Positions 11,146 through 22,306 of a stretch of DNA of 64,000 bases are shown here, piece after piece; within the stretch, counting starts at the first letter, position 1, and every line of letters starts with the position of its first letter. Both the position numbers and the translations under genes were made by a program. This stretch comes from Eledone cirrhosa (Eukaryota; Mollusca; Cephalopoda; Octopoda; Eledonidae). The notes under the pieces were generated by a model that saw only the letters and a program-made list of their open reading frames with translations, was not told the origin of the DNA and made no database searches. The stretch is from the NCBI GenBank assembly GCA_964016885.1, contig OZ024742.1, positions 120,523,370 through 120,587,369 on the forward strand, in the 5' to 3' direction.

Positions 11146-11485
11146 ATATCAAAATTTATTGAGACTGCAGATGTCCAGCACAAGAACAAAATCTCCTCCC
11201 TCCGTCTTTGTCAGTCATCAACCAACCACAAGTGTTCTATTTTTCTCCTCACTCATTCCTTGATATTACTCAACCATTCCCCTTATGGTCTTCCTCTACA
11301 CCTTATACCAAGAGGTTGTCCATGCATGGTTGTATTCACTAATAGTAAGGTGTCATCCTATCATGTTAGATGATGACACCATTTTCTGCCTTTTTGACAA
11401 TTAACAGATGAATTGTGGTTTGCAGTTTTCTCAACAATTAATTTTCTAATTATTTCAAAATTTGATATATTCTCAAGAATATTAA
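11146..11485. other. Unassigned, repeat-like
   Basis: A pyrimidine-rich stretch on plus with no recognised family. It may be a decayed minus-strand LINE 3' end, given that GGTCTTCCTCTACACC resembles the GRPRKTW-type coding blocks seen elsewhere. Confidence 0.25.
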
Positions 11486-11718
11486 ATCAACCCTTTCCAT
11501 ACCAACCTTCCTGAAACCACCCCAGATTCTGTGATACAAAACTGCCTGTTTTAAAGTGCTTATCATTATCTAATCTTACCATCATGTTCCCAACTTTAGC
11601 TTCATAATGTAAAAATGTTAGCTATTTTATTAAATCTCTACGAATACTTGATCACTTTCAAAATTAATTGAAAGCCAGGCAGTGGATCTCTTTAGAAATA
11701 TGGTAACAAAAGGGTTAA
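11486..11718 (-). mobile_element. MITE-2 copy, reverse orientation
   Basis: Ends read ATCAACCCTTTCCATACC and AACAAAAGGGTTAA. The interior matches the family landmarks in reverse. Confidence 0.65.
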
Positions 11719-12439
11719 AAATATACTTGGTGACAATGTCCTTCCAATTCTTTTATTACTAATGATGAGAATGAAAAAAAATAAACATACTTGTTGAATG
11801 TATTTGAGAAACTAAAAAACATTATAAAGTATCAATTTCACTGTTATACATAGAAAAGAAAAGATTCCCAGCTGAGCTTCTTATGTTTACCAATTTAAAT
11901 GTAATTAACAGCAACCAATAATTTTGGAAATCTGACATTTCCAAGATTACTCATGTGACCCCTTTTTATTTGAAACTAAAGAGTAATCTAAAGAGAAGAT
12001 TGATTTAAGAACTAAAAATAAAGAAGATGATCTGGAAGTTACCTTTCAGATTATCCAAATTTCACAGAACCATTATTCTTTCGAAATTGAATAAATACAT
12101 GGTGGGTTAGGGGTGGGAATTAATGTTGAGATCTTAACAAATTTTGATATGTCAAAACAACCCGTCAAAGAACAATGTAATAATAAATATGATAATTAGT
12201 TGCCTGCTAAAATCAGATACATATGAACAATTGAAATTAAGATAATGTAATAATACATCCTAAAACACTGTGTACCTATTGATTCCTGATATCAATACAT
12301 ACAAAATAACTGATGCAATATGATTTGCTTCAGTAATAGCTGACTGAATACAGCACTCTAAGAGTTAAAACTGTGTGGAAAAGTAGTCAGTTTTATTACT
12401 AGCTCTGTGGTATTTTAGCAATACTAATATATCTATTAG
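11719..12439. other. No feature seen
   Basis: AT-rich, unremarkable. Confidence 0.5.
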
Positions 12440-12646
12440 TAACCCTTTCATTACTATATTGTTTATGAAAAATACTGCCTATGATTTCCAATTAATTTTG
12501 AAAATAATAAAAAATTTGGAAGAATATAATGTTGGTGTTCAGAACATAACCCAAAGGTTCTTAAATAAAACTATGATGAAAAGTTTTTAGATAAATATAG
12601 ATACTTTAAAACAAATAATTTTCTTATGGGGAAACAGAGGAAGTTT
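12440..12646 (+). mobile_element. MITE-2 copy
   Basis: Begins TAACCCTTTCATTACTATAT and continues with the family order (CACTGCCTATGATTT-like, GAAAATAATAAAAAATTTGG, TTTTAGATAAATATAGA). Its 3' end merges into a small hairpin. Confidence 0.7.
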
Positions 12647-12647
12647 C

Positions 12648-12701
12648 AAGTAGGTTAGTATCAAAACAGTAAACATTGACAGTTTTGATACTAACCTACT
12701 T
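12648..12701. repeat. 20-bp perfect inverted repeat at a MITE end
   Basis: AAGTAGGTTAGTATCAAAAC (12648-12667) is exactly complementary to 12682-12701 across a 14-nt spacer. GTATCAAA is the usual MITE-2 3' end, so the end itself appears to have been copied in inverted form. Confidence 0.85.
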
Positions 12702-13348
12702 CATAGTTTTGCCAATACTATTGACTTTTATGAAAATATACTAAAATAGAAAACAGAATAAAATTGCTACTTAAAACATTAACAAATATTTTCTTTCTCC
12801 CAATCCCCAATCATCTAAAAAAAAAAAATTCAAAAAAATTCCAATCAACATTAAATATTTCAATAACTTTTATCAATAACAGATTATGCTAAATAATGCT
12901 GATTAATTCATTAATGTGGAATTTATTTTGAAAATAACTACATAATTAGCAAAAAATATCATCTTGCCTGTTTTATATCTTATTTTCCATACTGGCATGG
13001 TTTGGATAAGCCTGCAAATTTGAATATTTACATGTGATTTAGGAGATTTAAATACACTTCCTACAAGTTATATAATAAATATTCATATTTCAAATGTGAA
13101 TATACAGTCTCAAGAAAGTTCAACTGAAAATTATACCATCAACAACATTAAAGATGCAACATTATTCCCATGTAAAACTGATAGAAAATATTAAATGATC
13201 CATTCACTCAAAATACTATGTTGTAACTGAGATTATATACTCAGCACAGTGGTTGGTGATCAAACAAATATAACAAATGGAAAAATAATATAACACTAGT
13301 TAAGTGAATGTGTGAATCATTTAGCTTGAAGTTCTGAGTAACTATTAA
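12702..13348. other. No feature seen
   Basis: AT-rich with an A9 run; no recognised element. Confidence 0.5.
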
Positions 13349-13500
13349 TCTTTGTTGTTGTTTAGTCTCACATCAATTCTGATTTAGCAGACAATGATCA
13401 AAGGTATTCCAGCAGACCTCAATTTTTTCCACATGCAGTAGGGTGTGATTTGAAGGAAATTTGGCTGCTATTTCTAGCAGATTAAACTACTACATAGATA
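13349..13500 (-). repeat. Dispersed repeat family D copy
   Basis: Carries the family signature GGCTGCTATTTCTAGCAGAT and TGATCAAAGGTATTCCAGC. On the other strand the family reads TGCTAGAAATAGCAGCCAAAT. Other copies: 24395, 36840-37400, 38165, 45940, 60268, 60766. Confidence 0.6.
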
Positions 13501-13613
13501 AACTCATTGATTTATCTTGTATTTATAAATGCAATAGAATATATTTTAGCTGACAGAGTGAAGGAAGAAATCTTTTATGGAATTTCTTGATCAAAATTGG
13601 GGATTAACCCTTT

Positions 13614-13820
13614 AGCATTTAAACCGGCTGTATCCGGCCAGAATTTTCTCACCCCTTTCAGTTTAAACCAGCTGTAACCAGTTATTAAGGCATTGTTCTC
13701 AAAATAAATAATATCAAAATCTCATAGATTCAATATTATGTGAGATAACAATGTAAGATAAAGCCTTTACCACAAAAGTACAATAGTAAATATAGAGTAA
13801 TGTAAATGTTAAAGGGTTAA
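13614..13820 (-). mobile_element. MITE-1, piggyBac-like, TTAA target site duplication
   Basis: TTAA (13614-13617) and TTAA (13817-13820) flank a 199-bp element. Its ends CCCTTTAGCATTTA and TAAATGTTAAAGGG are terminal inverted repeats. No ORF. Other copies: 17544, 18747, 21849, 63137. The TTAA duplication and CCC ends fit piggyBac-type transposition with a transposase supplied elsewhere. Confidence 0.85.
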
Positions 13821-15090
13821 GTAAATATTCAACCACAGAAATATAAATACATGTAGTCAGGGGTTTCACAGACAATAGTAGTATTTTCTGTGAGAGCATA
13901 TTACAATGTGACCAACACTGTACTTAGGAACAACAATGTTAATTATCAGGATCATGGGTTTCACAATTAGCGTGGTAGTAAAGAAAAAGAAGACAGAATA
14001 TTCCTGACATTGCACACACAATATTATGTTTCTTCAAGGGTAGTGAAACCAATCAAAATAATTATCAAAACCAATTTAATTGCCTTGTTACACTACATTT
14101 CATCCTATCGACATGAAAATAACTACCTGTAATAGTCAACTCTATTGAATAGGTTCAGATAAATAGACTTAATTCTTGATTCTATGAAAGAAATCATTGT
14201 TAGAAATCATTGTTTGAGCTAAGCAAAGATCATTGGTGCCAAATGAAACTTCTTTGCCAAATGTTTTGTTTCTATTCAATAGTGAAACTCCACCTCAATC
14301 CACCTATATTTTCAATCCTGGTTAACTCTTCATTTTTATTTGTTCTCTGAGAATCATGAATTCTATAGCTCAACATATCACCCTAACGTGTATCAATTAT
14401 GTTCTGGAATTATTTCCAATTTTAACCCAACTTTTCAATCTTTTGCCTTTCACACACACATACACACAGGCAGGCATATACACTGAATTTATAGATTTCA
14501 TTGTGTATTTATTGTATATATAAAATACATAGTATATGCATCACGCTCCCCACCCCCTCTACCTATTCAATAATTCCACCAATCCCAATTGGTGTGCAAA
14601 TTATGAACAAAGTTTTTACTCACTAATAAATGTTAGTATATTTAATGAATGCAACATTAAAAAATAACTAGAAAAATAGTATGCAATGTTATTTTCATCT
14701 TTCCAGCAAGTACAGGCAACAACTCCGGGGCATGTTTCAATCTTATTCTAGCCTCATCATTGAAGCATAGCTTATATGTGTACAAGACTAATTGTGTTTG
14801 GTATTAAAACAGAAATTTCGAAGATACCATAAAAATAACAAATCTATGCCAGTATCAAGAAGGAAAAAGTACAGCTCGCCATCAGGAATTTTTAAAGAGT
14901 ATGCATAAGCACACACACAATTACTTTTGCATAAAAAGAATTCCATGTTGTTTCTAAAAATTCTTACTTTTCTTAACATTTTATTCCCTTTATAATTTTG
15001 GAATAGAGAGAGAGAGAGAGAGAGAGAGACTTTTTTTCTCAAAAATGGCTGACTGCATACACACGTGCTTTTTCTCAAAACATTTTTTTT
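13821..15090. other. No gene; short CA and GA microsatellites
   Basis: (CA)n near 14450-14468 and (GA)n at about 15006-15029. Otherwise plain AT-rich DNA. Confidence 0.5.
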
Positions 15091-15276
15091 CCATTCCCTC
15101 CTTTTCTCACCCTCTATATTTCTATTTTATTTCTCATTCTATTTTCTGGTGAGGCACTAGAGTCCAAAGTGTAAACACTCTTTCCCTACTATATCAAGCG
15201 TTAAACTAATATTCTTCATTGCACTGTGGTTTGCTTTATTGTTTCTGTCTGCTATATATATATATATATATATATA
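15091..15276 (+). repeat. Repeat family F copy ending in (TA)n
   Basis: Decayed relative of 1681-1990: CTGGTGAGGCACTAGAGTCC replaces the CTGATGAAGGACTAGC block, then CTACTATATCAAGCGTTAAA. A (TA)n run follows at about 15253-15276. Confidence 0.6.
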
Positions 15277-15892
15277 ATAAAAGCAGAATGAAGGCAAAAG
15301 AAAAAAAGAAGATCATGTTAGTTTTTATATTACCAAAGATATTTTCACAGTAAATAAATACATAAACAACCATAAAAAAGGCTTATCTATTTTCTTTTTC
15401 CTCTGGAAATATTACAAAATAATTTTGTAACAATTTTGCTTACAATGAAAGACTCCAATTATGTGTTGCTTTTGAGATTATTAGCAATATATAAATAAAT
15501 TATCTAGTTTTGTCGTCAATTATAGATCAATTACATTTCAACTGTTTACTATCTTCAAATTTCACAATCCTGCCCCAACATGTCTCATTAAATCATTTTG
15601 AGGAACTACAGTGTAAAACCAATCAAAGATAACTTCTACATGTATAATTTTGCTTACTACAACCTCTAAAGTCTCTATCTATCACACTTTCATATGAATA
15701 TTTACAACTATTTTCAACACTGTTGTGAGAAGAACAAGTCTACAAATTTGGATTATTACAGTGTTAAAAACTAAATATACTTTCAAGTTTCAGCAATTCC
15801 ATCAAACAGCAGTCTTGACTGGCGCAAGTATTTAAAGTGGACTTATACCCTTATTCACTATATATATATACATTTCTCGTTTATATATAACA
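15277..15892. other. No feature seen
   Basis: AT-rich, unremarkable. Confidence 0.5.
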
Positions 15893-16052
15893 TTTGGCAT
15901 TAGGAAGGGCATCCAGCTCTAGAAATTAAGCCAGAAACAGTTCTATATGAACAAGATACACTCACCTGACTCAACTTGCTTCAAATGAGACAACCCATCT
16001 AACCCATGCTAGTGTGGAAAGTGGACGTTAGACGATGATGATGATGATGATG
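15893..16052 (+). mobile_element. LINE/SINE 3' tail module
   Basis: Runs from TTAGGAAGGGCATCCAGCTC through GACAACCCATCTAACCCATG to GTGGACGTTAGACGATGATG and (ATG)n. It is headless, so it is either a 5'-truncated LINE or a SINE. Confidence 0.8.
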
Positions 16053-16737
16053 ATGATTTCTCGTTTTCTGTTTTATTTGTAAATATAGCATGCTGTCATC
16101 TTACAAAATATGTTGTTAATTTTATAAAGTCATGTTTAAATTTATCTCATTCTAATGTTCAGCATAACGTGTTTTTTAAATGAATGGCATGCCACAGAGA
16201 GCTAATGCTTATTTTTCAACTAAAATAGCCATAGTTAAGAAGAATAGAGTGACTTGTTCAATCAAGTATATGATGAAATGTTCTGACTGATACATCAATT
16301 TTTCAGTCAGTCTCTCTATAGCCCCTACACAGTTTTCATTACTTTTACTCATTCATCAAGTCTGACAGCAAACCTATGCTTTCATTCAAAAACTCCAGGC
16401 TGCTAGCAGATTAATTCTGATAAAGAAACAAGTATTTTGTAATTTTGGTAATATTTACTCTATTGATAATTAGCTGTTTTTACAGGCAATATAAAATAAA
16501 ATATGAACCAGATTTCTTAGAAAAACAGTATATTTCAAACAATAATCTGCAAACATTATTGTATGCACACATATCATTAATATGATGCTAAGTTTGTTTT
16601 TGTGCATGAATAATTAAGAAGAGAAATGAAGCAGTATTGCTTGCCAAACTCTAGCTCTTATATTTTATTGAGACTTAAGTAAAGAATTGAAGTAATTTTC
16701 TTTTTTCATTACCAGAAGCACAGCATTTATGAGATTC
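16053..16737. other. No feature seen
   Basis: AT-rich, unremarkable. Confidence 0.5.
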
Positions 16738-17045
16738 ATCATCATCACTGTTTAATGTCTATTTTCCATGTTTGCATGGGTTAGACAGACATGTTATGAG
16801 GCTAGATAGATCAGGTAACCATTTCTTGCTCATACAATTCATTTTTGTCTTACTTTTCAACAGCTGGATACCCTTCATAATGCCAACCACCTTACCGTGG
16901 ACTGGGTGCTTTTTATTATGTCACTAGCATGACCATCTTGCAGAGTGAATTGGGTGTTTCTTTGTCATGGCACCAGCACAACCACCTTATAGAGTTGATG
17001 GGGTGCTTTTTGTCATGGCATGACTATGGTTTTGTGTTCAAATCT
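16738..17045 (-). mobile_element. LINE/SINE 3' tail with three body repeats
   Basis: Minus-strand tail starting ATCATCATCACTGTTTAATG. It is followed by CTGGATACCCTTCATAATGC and three repeats of the GGGTGCTTTTTGTCATGGCA-type unit, an older diverged relative of SINE-B. Confidence 0.7.
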
Positions 17046-17414
17046 CAGAAAAAGTACTAAGCTGGCCAAGTACCTAATTCTGTCTTGAGAGAACGGTTAA
17101 ATCAAATGAACAAAAGTAAAACAGCAGAAATGTTGATAGTTACCATCAGTGTTTTCTTCTCTTTGTTAATACACTCAGCTTGCAAATGTTTCAGTCCAGC
17201 TAATGGTATATAAAAAAGAAACAACTTGCCACTGCTTACAATGGCAACACCAGAAATTCAAAATGTGTTTGGTACTGAGCAGTGATGGTAAAAACTGTTT
17301 CTGTGAACCAGGAAAGGCACTTTCATATCCAGTCTCAGACTAGAGTCCATAAATTGTCTTAATCTGCCTTACAAACTTGAACTTTGGTTATGATTGCAAA
17401 GTGCAATCTACATT
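17046..17414. other. No feature seen
   Basis: No recognised repeat or exon. Confidence 0.45.
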
Positions 17415-17860
17415 AACCATTTCATTAACATATTTCTAACAAAAGACACAATCTATGGTTTTCAAAATAATAAAAAATTTGAAGCAATTTGATAATAGAA
17501 CTAATTTTGAAATTATTTATCTGGTATTTGGAGCATAACTTAACCCTTTAGCATTTACATTACTATTGTATTTTTGCAGTAAAGGCTTTATCTCACATAA
17601 TATCAAATCTACGAGATTTTGATGATGATATTTATTTTGAGAACAATACCTTAATGTTGGTATAAGCAGTGGTTATGGCCGGTTTGAACAGAAACATGTG
17701 AGAGAATTCTGGCCGGATACAGCCAGTTTAAATGCTAAAGGGTTAACAGATGTTCTTACATAAAATTGAGATGGAAGGCTTTTAGATAAATATAAACACA
17801 TTAAAACAAACAATTTTGTATCATAGAACCAGGGGCAGATTGGTATCAAACCTTCCACAA
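17415..17860 (+). mobile_element. MITE-2 interrupted by MITE-1
   Basis: The 5' part (17415-17539) ends GGAGCATAAC at a TTAA and the 3' part resumes at 17747 with AGATGTTCTTACATAAAATT, exactly as in uninterrupted copies such as 31639-31915. The interrupting element is MITE-1. Confidence 0.8.
17544..17742 (+). mobile_element. MITE-1 nested in MITE-2
   Basis: 199 bp with ends CCCTTTAGCATTTACATT and TTTAAATGCTAAAGGG, flanked by TTAA at 17540-17543 and 17743-17746. Removing it with one TTAA restores the MITE-2 sequence, which confirms the ends and the TTAA duplication. Confidence 0.9.
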
Positions 17861-18083
17861 TAATGTCTTCGTAGTCTACATCAGTGGCAGAAAATACTAT
17901 TACTTTGTTGATAATAGAAAGGGTATCTATGAAACCATAGAAAGCATTTGCTCCAAAATATTTCAATATTCATATGTGCATCAACCATTCTGCCTAAAGT
18001 TACAGAAAAATGGATGTAAAACTGTAATAAAATAAAATATAATATCTGCCTGTAAACCAAACTCCATCAATAGAAATTGATCA

Positions 18084-18086
18084 GCG

Positions 18087-18135
<49 letters not shown>
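18084..18135. repeat. 52-bp alternating (GC)(CA)(TA) tract
   Basis: Unbroken purine-pyrimidine alternation: GCGCGC to 18095, CA repeats to 18120, TA repeats to 18135. This composition favours left-handed (Z) DNA. Confidence 0.9.
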
Positions 18136-18742
18136 TCACAATATTCTTATTCCCTAAAATAACTTCATTTTCAGCTTGAAATATAAATTCACTGTATGAA
18201 TACTTTAATAAATAGGACTATATTCATTTTATTAATTAATAAAAATATGAACTGGAATGAATAGTTGTTAATTTTAACAAATCTACAATGCTATAAAATG
18301 TGTTGTGGCAGAACCTCTCCCCACCACCACCACCCCAGTAAACTGCCATTTTCAAGTTTGAGTCACAGATTAAAGTTCTCGATGCATAGACTATTATCTA
18401 TATTGGGGCCCGAGTTGTTGACTTCCTTGCAGTGAACCCTGGAAACTGATCACTGGTCTTGATCAGGCCAATGGCAGCAACCTGAGACAGCAACAGTCTC
18501 ATACACCATAAGATCATCATCGATATTGAATAAAAGGATTTTATCAATGCAAGCACTATATCAGAACATCTTTTTTTAAACAGATGCTGCAGGTTTAAAT
18601 TCCAATTGTCATGATAAACCTCTGGGTGCCTTTCTGCTGACATTTAGCCCTTCGGATATCAGAGACATGCTGTGTATTTAAACCTTATGGAGATTTTGTT
18701 GGCAGGATCTACCTGGATTTGCCTCTGCTTTCAAACTTATAT
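18136..18742. other. No confident feature
   Basis: A less AT-rich block (18398-18680) has an 81-codon minus ORF containing TARKSTTRAPI. No family is recognised and composition alone does not support a gene. Confidence 0.35.
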
Positions 18743-18952
18743 TTAACCCTTTAGCATTTACATTACTCTATATTTACTATTATATTATCACATAATTATC
18801 TCATATAATATCGAATCTATGAGATTTTGATATCGTTTATTTTGAGAACAGTACATTAATATCAGTATAAATGGCCGGTTACAGCCAGTTTGAACAGAAA
18901 GAGATTAGAGAATTCTAGCAGAATATAGCCGGTTTAAATGCTAAAGGGTTAA
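18743..18952 (+). mobile_element. MITE-1 with TTAA duplication
   Basis: TTAA at 18743-18746 and 18949-18952 flank a 202-bp copy with the standard CCCTTTAGC ends. Confidence 0.88.
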
Positions 18953-19119
18953 ACACTTTCTTGAGTTTGGAAAAATAATGTTAGTAGTCATGGTAGTAGT
19001 GAGATATCAACAGTATCGCCAGCACCGCTATTAACACTACAAACCATGACTCACTCAGAGTTACTTCCTTTAGCGTGCATAAAAATACAAACACAATGTC
19101 TCTTATGCGGTATGAAGGT

Positions 19120-19472
19120 CATTTTTGTTCTTCCTCAACCAGATCCAGCCGAAACTTCTTTCCGCTGCCTGATATTAGGGCTTTAGTTCTCGCTTTCCCT
19201 GAGACCTGAAAGTCGTTTCATTACATTGTAGGTAGTTTGGCCTATAAAGCCTCTGGTTCCAACCTCTATGGCGAGAACATTGACTCGGAAGTCGGTTTCC
19301 TTCAGGCTGTTGGCCAAACTGGTGTATTTTTTGGTCTTGAATACATGTGCATCTTCTAATCTACCTTCAAAGTAAGTTTTGATAAACTGGAATGGAGTAT
19401 GATATCCAGCCTCGAACCACTCTTTATGATTTCTGGTTCTTTTGCTGATCCTGGGAAGTCTGTTAGTTTAAC
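19120..19472 (-). pseudogene. Retroelement C-terminal tail fragment
   Basis: The minus strand encodes a long open stretch including NHKEWFEAGYHTPFQFIKTY, KKYTSLANSLKETDFRVNVL and AIEVGTRGFIGQTTYN, ending in a stop at 19193. A +1 shift then continues ARTKALISGSGKKFRLDLVE to about 19120. The pattern KYxxL, xVEVGxRGFI, SGxxxxKALK is one I recall from the C-termini of retroelement polyproteins in invertebrates. It is truncated and frameshifted. Confidence 0.55.
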
Positions 19473-19961
19473 AGCTAGGTGGTTGTTTAGTTGTTGATTG
19501 GCAAAGCTCTTTCGTCACACATTCTGTAACCTCCTCAGTCACTATTTATGTAGTTATATTGCGCCCCCCTTTGGTTCTGACCTACACAACCAAGTAAAGA
19601 AACTAATCGCACATGTGGTGGGGGCCAATATAAGACTAACCCTTAAGGAACATATGATTAAGTTCAATGGTAAAACATATGCCCAAGAGGACAAATAAGA
19701 TGAACTCATGGTATGACAGCAACAAATACCAGTGTGTAATGTTTGTCAATGTAACCCCCAGAGGCAAACTAGCTTACAGATTTAGAAGCGCCCTAAACAA
19801 AGTAAAATTAAATATTAATATAGTACAAAAAACAGGTATTCTTATAAAAGCCCTAATTAGTAGAACATACCTTTTGAGAAAACTCCCTGCACAGATAGAA
19901 AATATATAGTCTGCAAATTAAGCCCACAAATTAAATGTAAAGCTAGGAACATAAGATATAG
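19473..19961. other. Unassigned; GC-richer, probably part of the same retroelement remnant
   Basis: Plus-strand ORFs of 66 and 80 codons occur here (for example HNQVKKLIAHVVGANIRLTL). I could not match them to a domain. Proximity to the retroelement tail suggests more of the same element. Confidence 0.3.
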
Positions 19962-20073
19962 CAGGAAATGATGAAGGAACGCCAACAAGTGGAGAGATAC
20001 TGTGCTGAGATGGACCCATCCAACCCATTACCCATTCAAGCATGGAAAAACAGACGTAAAAATGATGATGATA
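19962..20073 (+). pseudogene. LINE C-terminal end with (ATG) tail
   Basis: Plus strand reads GAAATGATGAAGGAACGCCA, then TGTGCTGAGATGGACCCATC, then GCATGGAAAAACAGACGTAA and ATGATGATG. It matches the 3' end of the LINE pieces at 43562 (minus) and 46264 (plus), where the peptide reads RDAVL..IHPTCASMDK. Confidence 0.65.
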
Positions 20074-20078
20074 TATAT

Positions 20079-20172
20079 CATCATCATTGTTTAACGTCCA
20101 TCTTCCACGCTAGCATGGATAGGATAGGTTGACCCTTAAGGAGAGAATCAGGTCAGAGGACCATCTTTAGCT
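20079..20172 (-). mobile_element. LINE/SINE 3' tail, convergent with the preceding one
   Basis: ATCATCATTGTTTAACGTCC and CCACGCTAGCATGGATAG form the tail module on minus. Its (ATG) end meets the plus-strand (ATG) end at about 20060-20090, giving a tail-to-tail pair. Confidence 0.7.
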
Positions 20173-20417
20173 CACCCGGTACAGATTTATACACACACAG
20201 ACACACACACACGTGCACATCATTGTTGGTCAAGATTCGTTTTTCCCTGCTAGCAAGAGTTGGATGTATTGCCACAGACTGGTAAGTACTGAAGTGGAGC
20301 CTCTGACCACCAAGTGGGCCGAGGCCCCAACATACAATCTTGTGCTCTACTAAGTACATTTCATGTGTATATATGCATGTATATATATATGCTATGTGTG
20401 TGTATATACATATGTGC

Positions 20418-20422
<5 letters not shown>

Positions 20423-20468
<46 letters not shown>
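20423..20468. repeat. (TA)n microsatellite
   Basis: Long uninterrupted TA run. Confidence 0.95.
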
Positions 20469-20471
<3 letters not shown>

Positions 20472-20540
20472 AGTTAACTTAGAAAGCATTGGGAAATTTT
20501 TTAACTCAAATTGTGTACGCCCTGGTACAAATTACTATAA

Positions 20541-20720
20541 TAATTGTTTCTAGTTTTGGCACAAGGCCAGCAATTATCCCAGTGCATTACTGGTACTTTA
20601 TTTTATCGACCCCGTAAAGATGAAAGGCAAAGTTAACCTTGGAGAGATTTGAACTCAGACCGTAAAGTACCATAACTCTATGCTGCAATGCATGGTGTCC
20701 GACTCCACCGATACTGCCAA
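20541..20720 (-). mobile_element. SINE-A, nearly full length
   Basis: Starts TAATTGTTTCTAGTTTTGGC and ends at the A-box side CGATACTGCCAA. The B-box region reads GATTTGAACTCAG (plus strand). A second copy follows immediately in the same orientation. Confidence 0.85.
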
Positions 20721-20880
20721 TAATAATTGTTTCTAGTTTTGGCACAAGGCTAGCAATTATCCAGAGTACTACTGGTACTTTATTTTATCGACCCCGTAAG
20801 GATGAAAGGCAAAGTTAACCTTGGCAGGATTTAAACTCGATGTGTCAAAGCATTGCGTCTGACCCTCTACCGATACTGAC
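20721..20880 (-). mobile_element. SINE-A, second tandem copy
   Basis: Begins TAATAATTGTTTCTAGTTTT directly after the previous head and ends CCGATACTGAC. The shared first line suggests insertion of one copy into the (ATT) tail of the other, or a tandem duplication. Confidence 0.8.
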
Positions 20881-21181
20881 AATAATAATAACAGTTGATC
20901 ACTATAAGTATAGATGAGAATATCAGGTAAAGTAACCCTGGAGTTATTCAGTGATGCTTCTCCTAAACCAGCCTGAAAATGATAAAGAATATCCAATACA
21001 ATCTGAAAACGATAAAGAATATCCAAATAAAAGTAACATTTGTGTGTATTAGTATAAATTATCAGTCAGTCTCATTTACAACTTACACTGCAGACTCAGG
21101 GGCCCTATCCACCCCTCCATTTTACAGCATGGACTGGGTGCTTTTATTCGTGCCACCAGCACTAGGGAAGTTGTCTTACTG

Positions 21182-21420
21182 GAGTTATATATATATATGA
21201 GAGAGAGAGAGGAATGACTTCTACAAGACTAGAACTGTTTTCTTCATATGAAATCATCATACATAAACACACCCATATATATATACCTATACATATATAT
21301 ATATACATACATTGATGATGATGTGTGTGTGTGTGTATATATACATATATATATAAACACACACATGTATGTGTGAGTGTATATGTGTGTGTGTGTGTGT
21401 GTGTGAATAATAATAATAAT
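21182..21420. repeat. TA/GA/CA microsatellites around a hairpin-family fragment
   Basis: Between (TA)(GA) and (TA)(CA) runs, 21210-21258 reads GAATGACTTCTACAAGACTA, GAACTGTTTTC and GAAATCATCATAC. It is homologous to the arm of the foldback at 33189-33306 and keeps a TGATGA, TTTCATATGAA, GAAAAC order on minus. Confidence 0.65.
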
Positions 21421-21848
21421 AATGCTTTCTTTATTTATAATGATAATAGTCACTCACAATAAATAGTTAAGAAAATCAGGTAAAATACCCCTTGATATTC
21501 TCCATTTTCAAGGGAAAGCATCACAAGCGAATCATAAATTAGTGTATATATTGGTCTATAAACCGAGAAATACATAACAAAACAAATAAGATCTGATGGT
21601 AAAATGGGTTGACAGCCTATATTTGAAGTCAATATTTTGCTGATTTCACCAACTTCAGATTCTACATAAATTAGGTGCTAGAATATTTTTTGTTTTGGAG
21701 GTGAATATTACACCAGTTTCACTCTGGAAGTGAAAATTCTTTTTTCTATTCTTTTTAATGTCTTTTGAATGAATATGGTCTTCAGAAAAATCATTACATA
21801 ATGGAGTTATGAAACAAAAACTATACTCTCAACAACACTTAAAACATT

Positions 21849-22064
21849 TTAAGCATTTACATTACATATACTATTATATTTTTGTGGTAAAGGCTTCATC
21901 TTACAGAATTATTTCACATAATATTAAATCTACAAAATTTTTGTTATTCATTTTGAGAGCAATACGTTAACATAAGTATAAGCAGCCAGTTACGGCCAGT
22001 TTGAATAAAAAGAGGAGAGAGAATCCTGGCCGGATACAGCTGGTTTAAATGCTAAAGGGTTTAA
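21849..22064 (+). mobile_element. MITE-1 with decayed 5' end
   Basis: The interior and the 3' end (TTTAAATGCTAAAGGG, then TTTAA) match the family. The 5' end reads TTAAGCATTTACATTAC, i.e. seven bases (CCCTTTA) lost next to TTAA. Confidence 0.75.
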
Positions 22065-22167
22065 TATCAAAATATTAAATCTTCATTAATATATTCTTTC
22101 TAAACCGTGCCATCCAAATATGTTGAGTAACTGAGGTTTAGAGTTTTGCTCATTTTTCAGATATAAA

Positions 22168-22275
22168 ATAGGGAGTCTACTTATTGAGTATATATGGTAA
22201 TAAATACGATATATATATATATATATATATATATCGTATTTATTACCATATATACTCAATAAGTAGACTCCCTAT
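22168..22275. repeat. Perfect 108-bp palindrome centred on (TA)n
   Basis: Positions 22168-22221 are the exact reverse complement of 22222-22275, with no spacer. The outer 41 bp of each arm are unique-looking sequence (ATAGGGAGTCTACTTATTGA outward), and the inner part is ATATAT around the centre. A strong cruciform former. Possibly an inverted local duplication or a foldback-element copy. Confidence 0.92.
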
Positions 22276-22306
22276 GATGATGATTATAATATATATATAT
22301 ATATAT

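Noticed and set aside
18398..18643. 81-codon minus ORF
   Set aside because: No motif, no splice or promoter context; composition only slightly above background.
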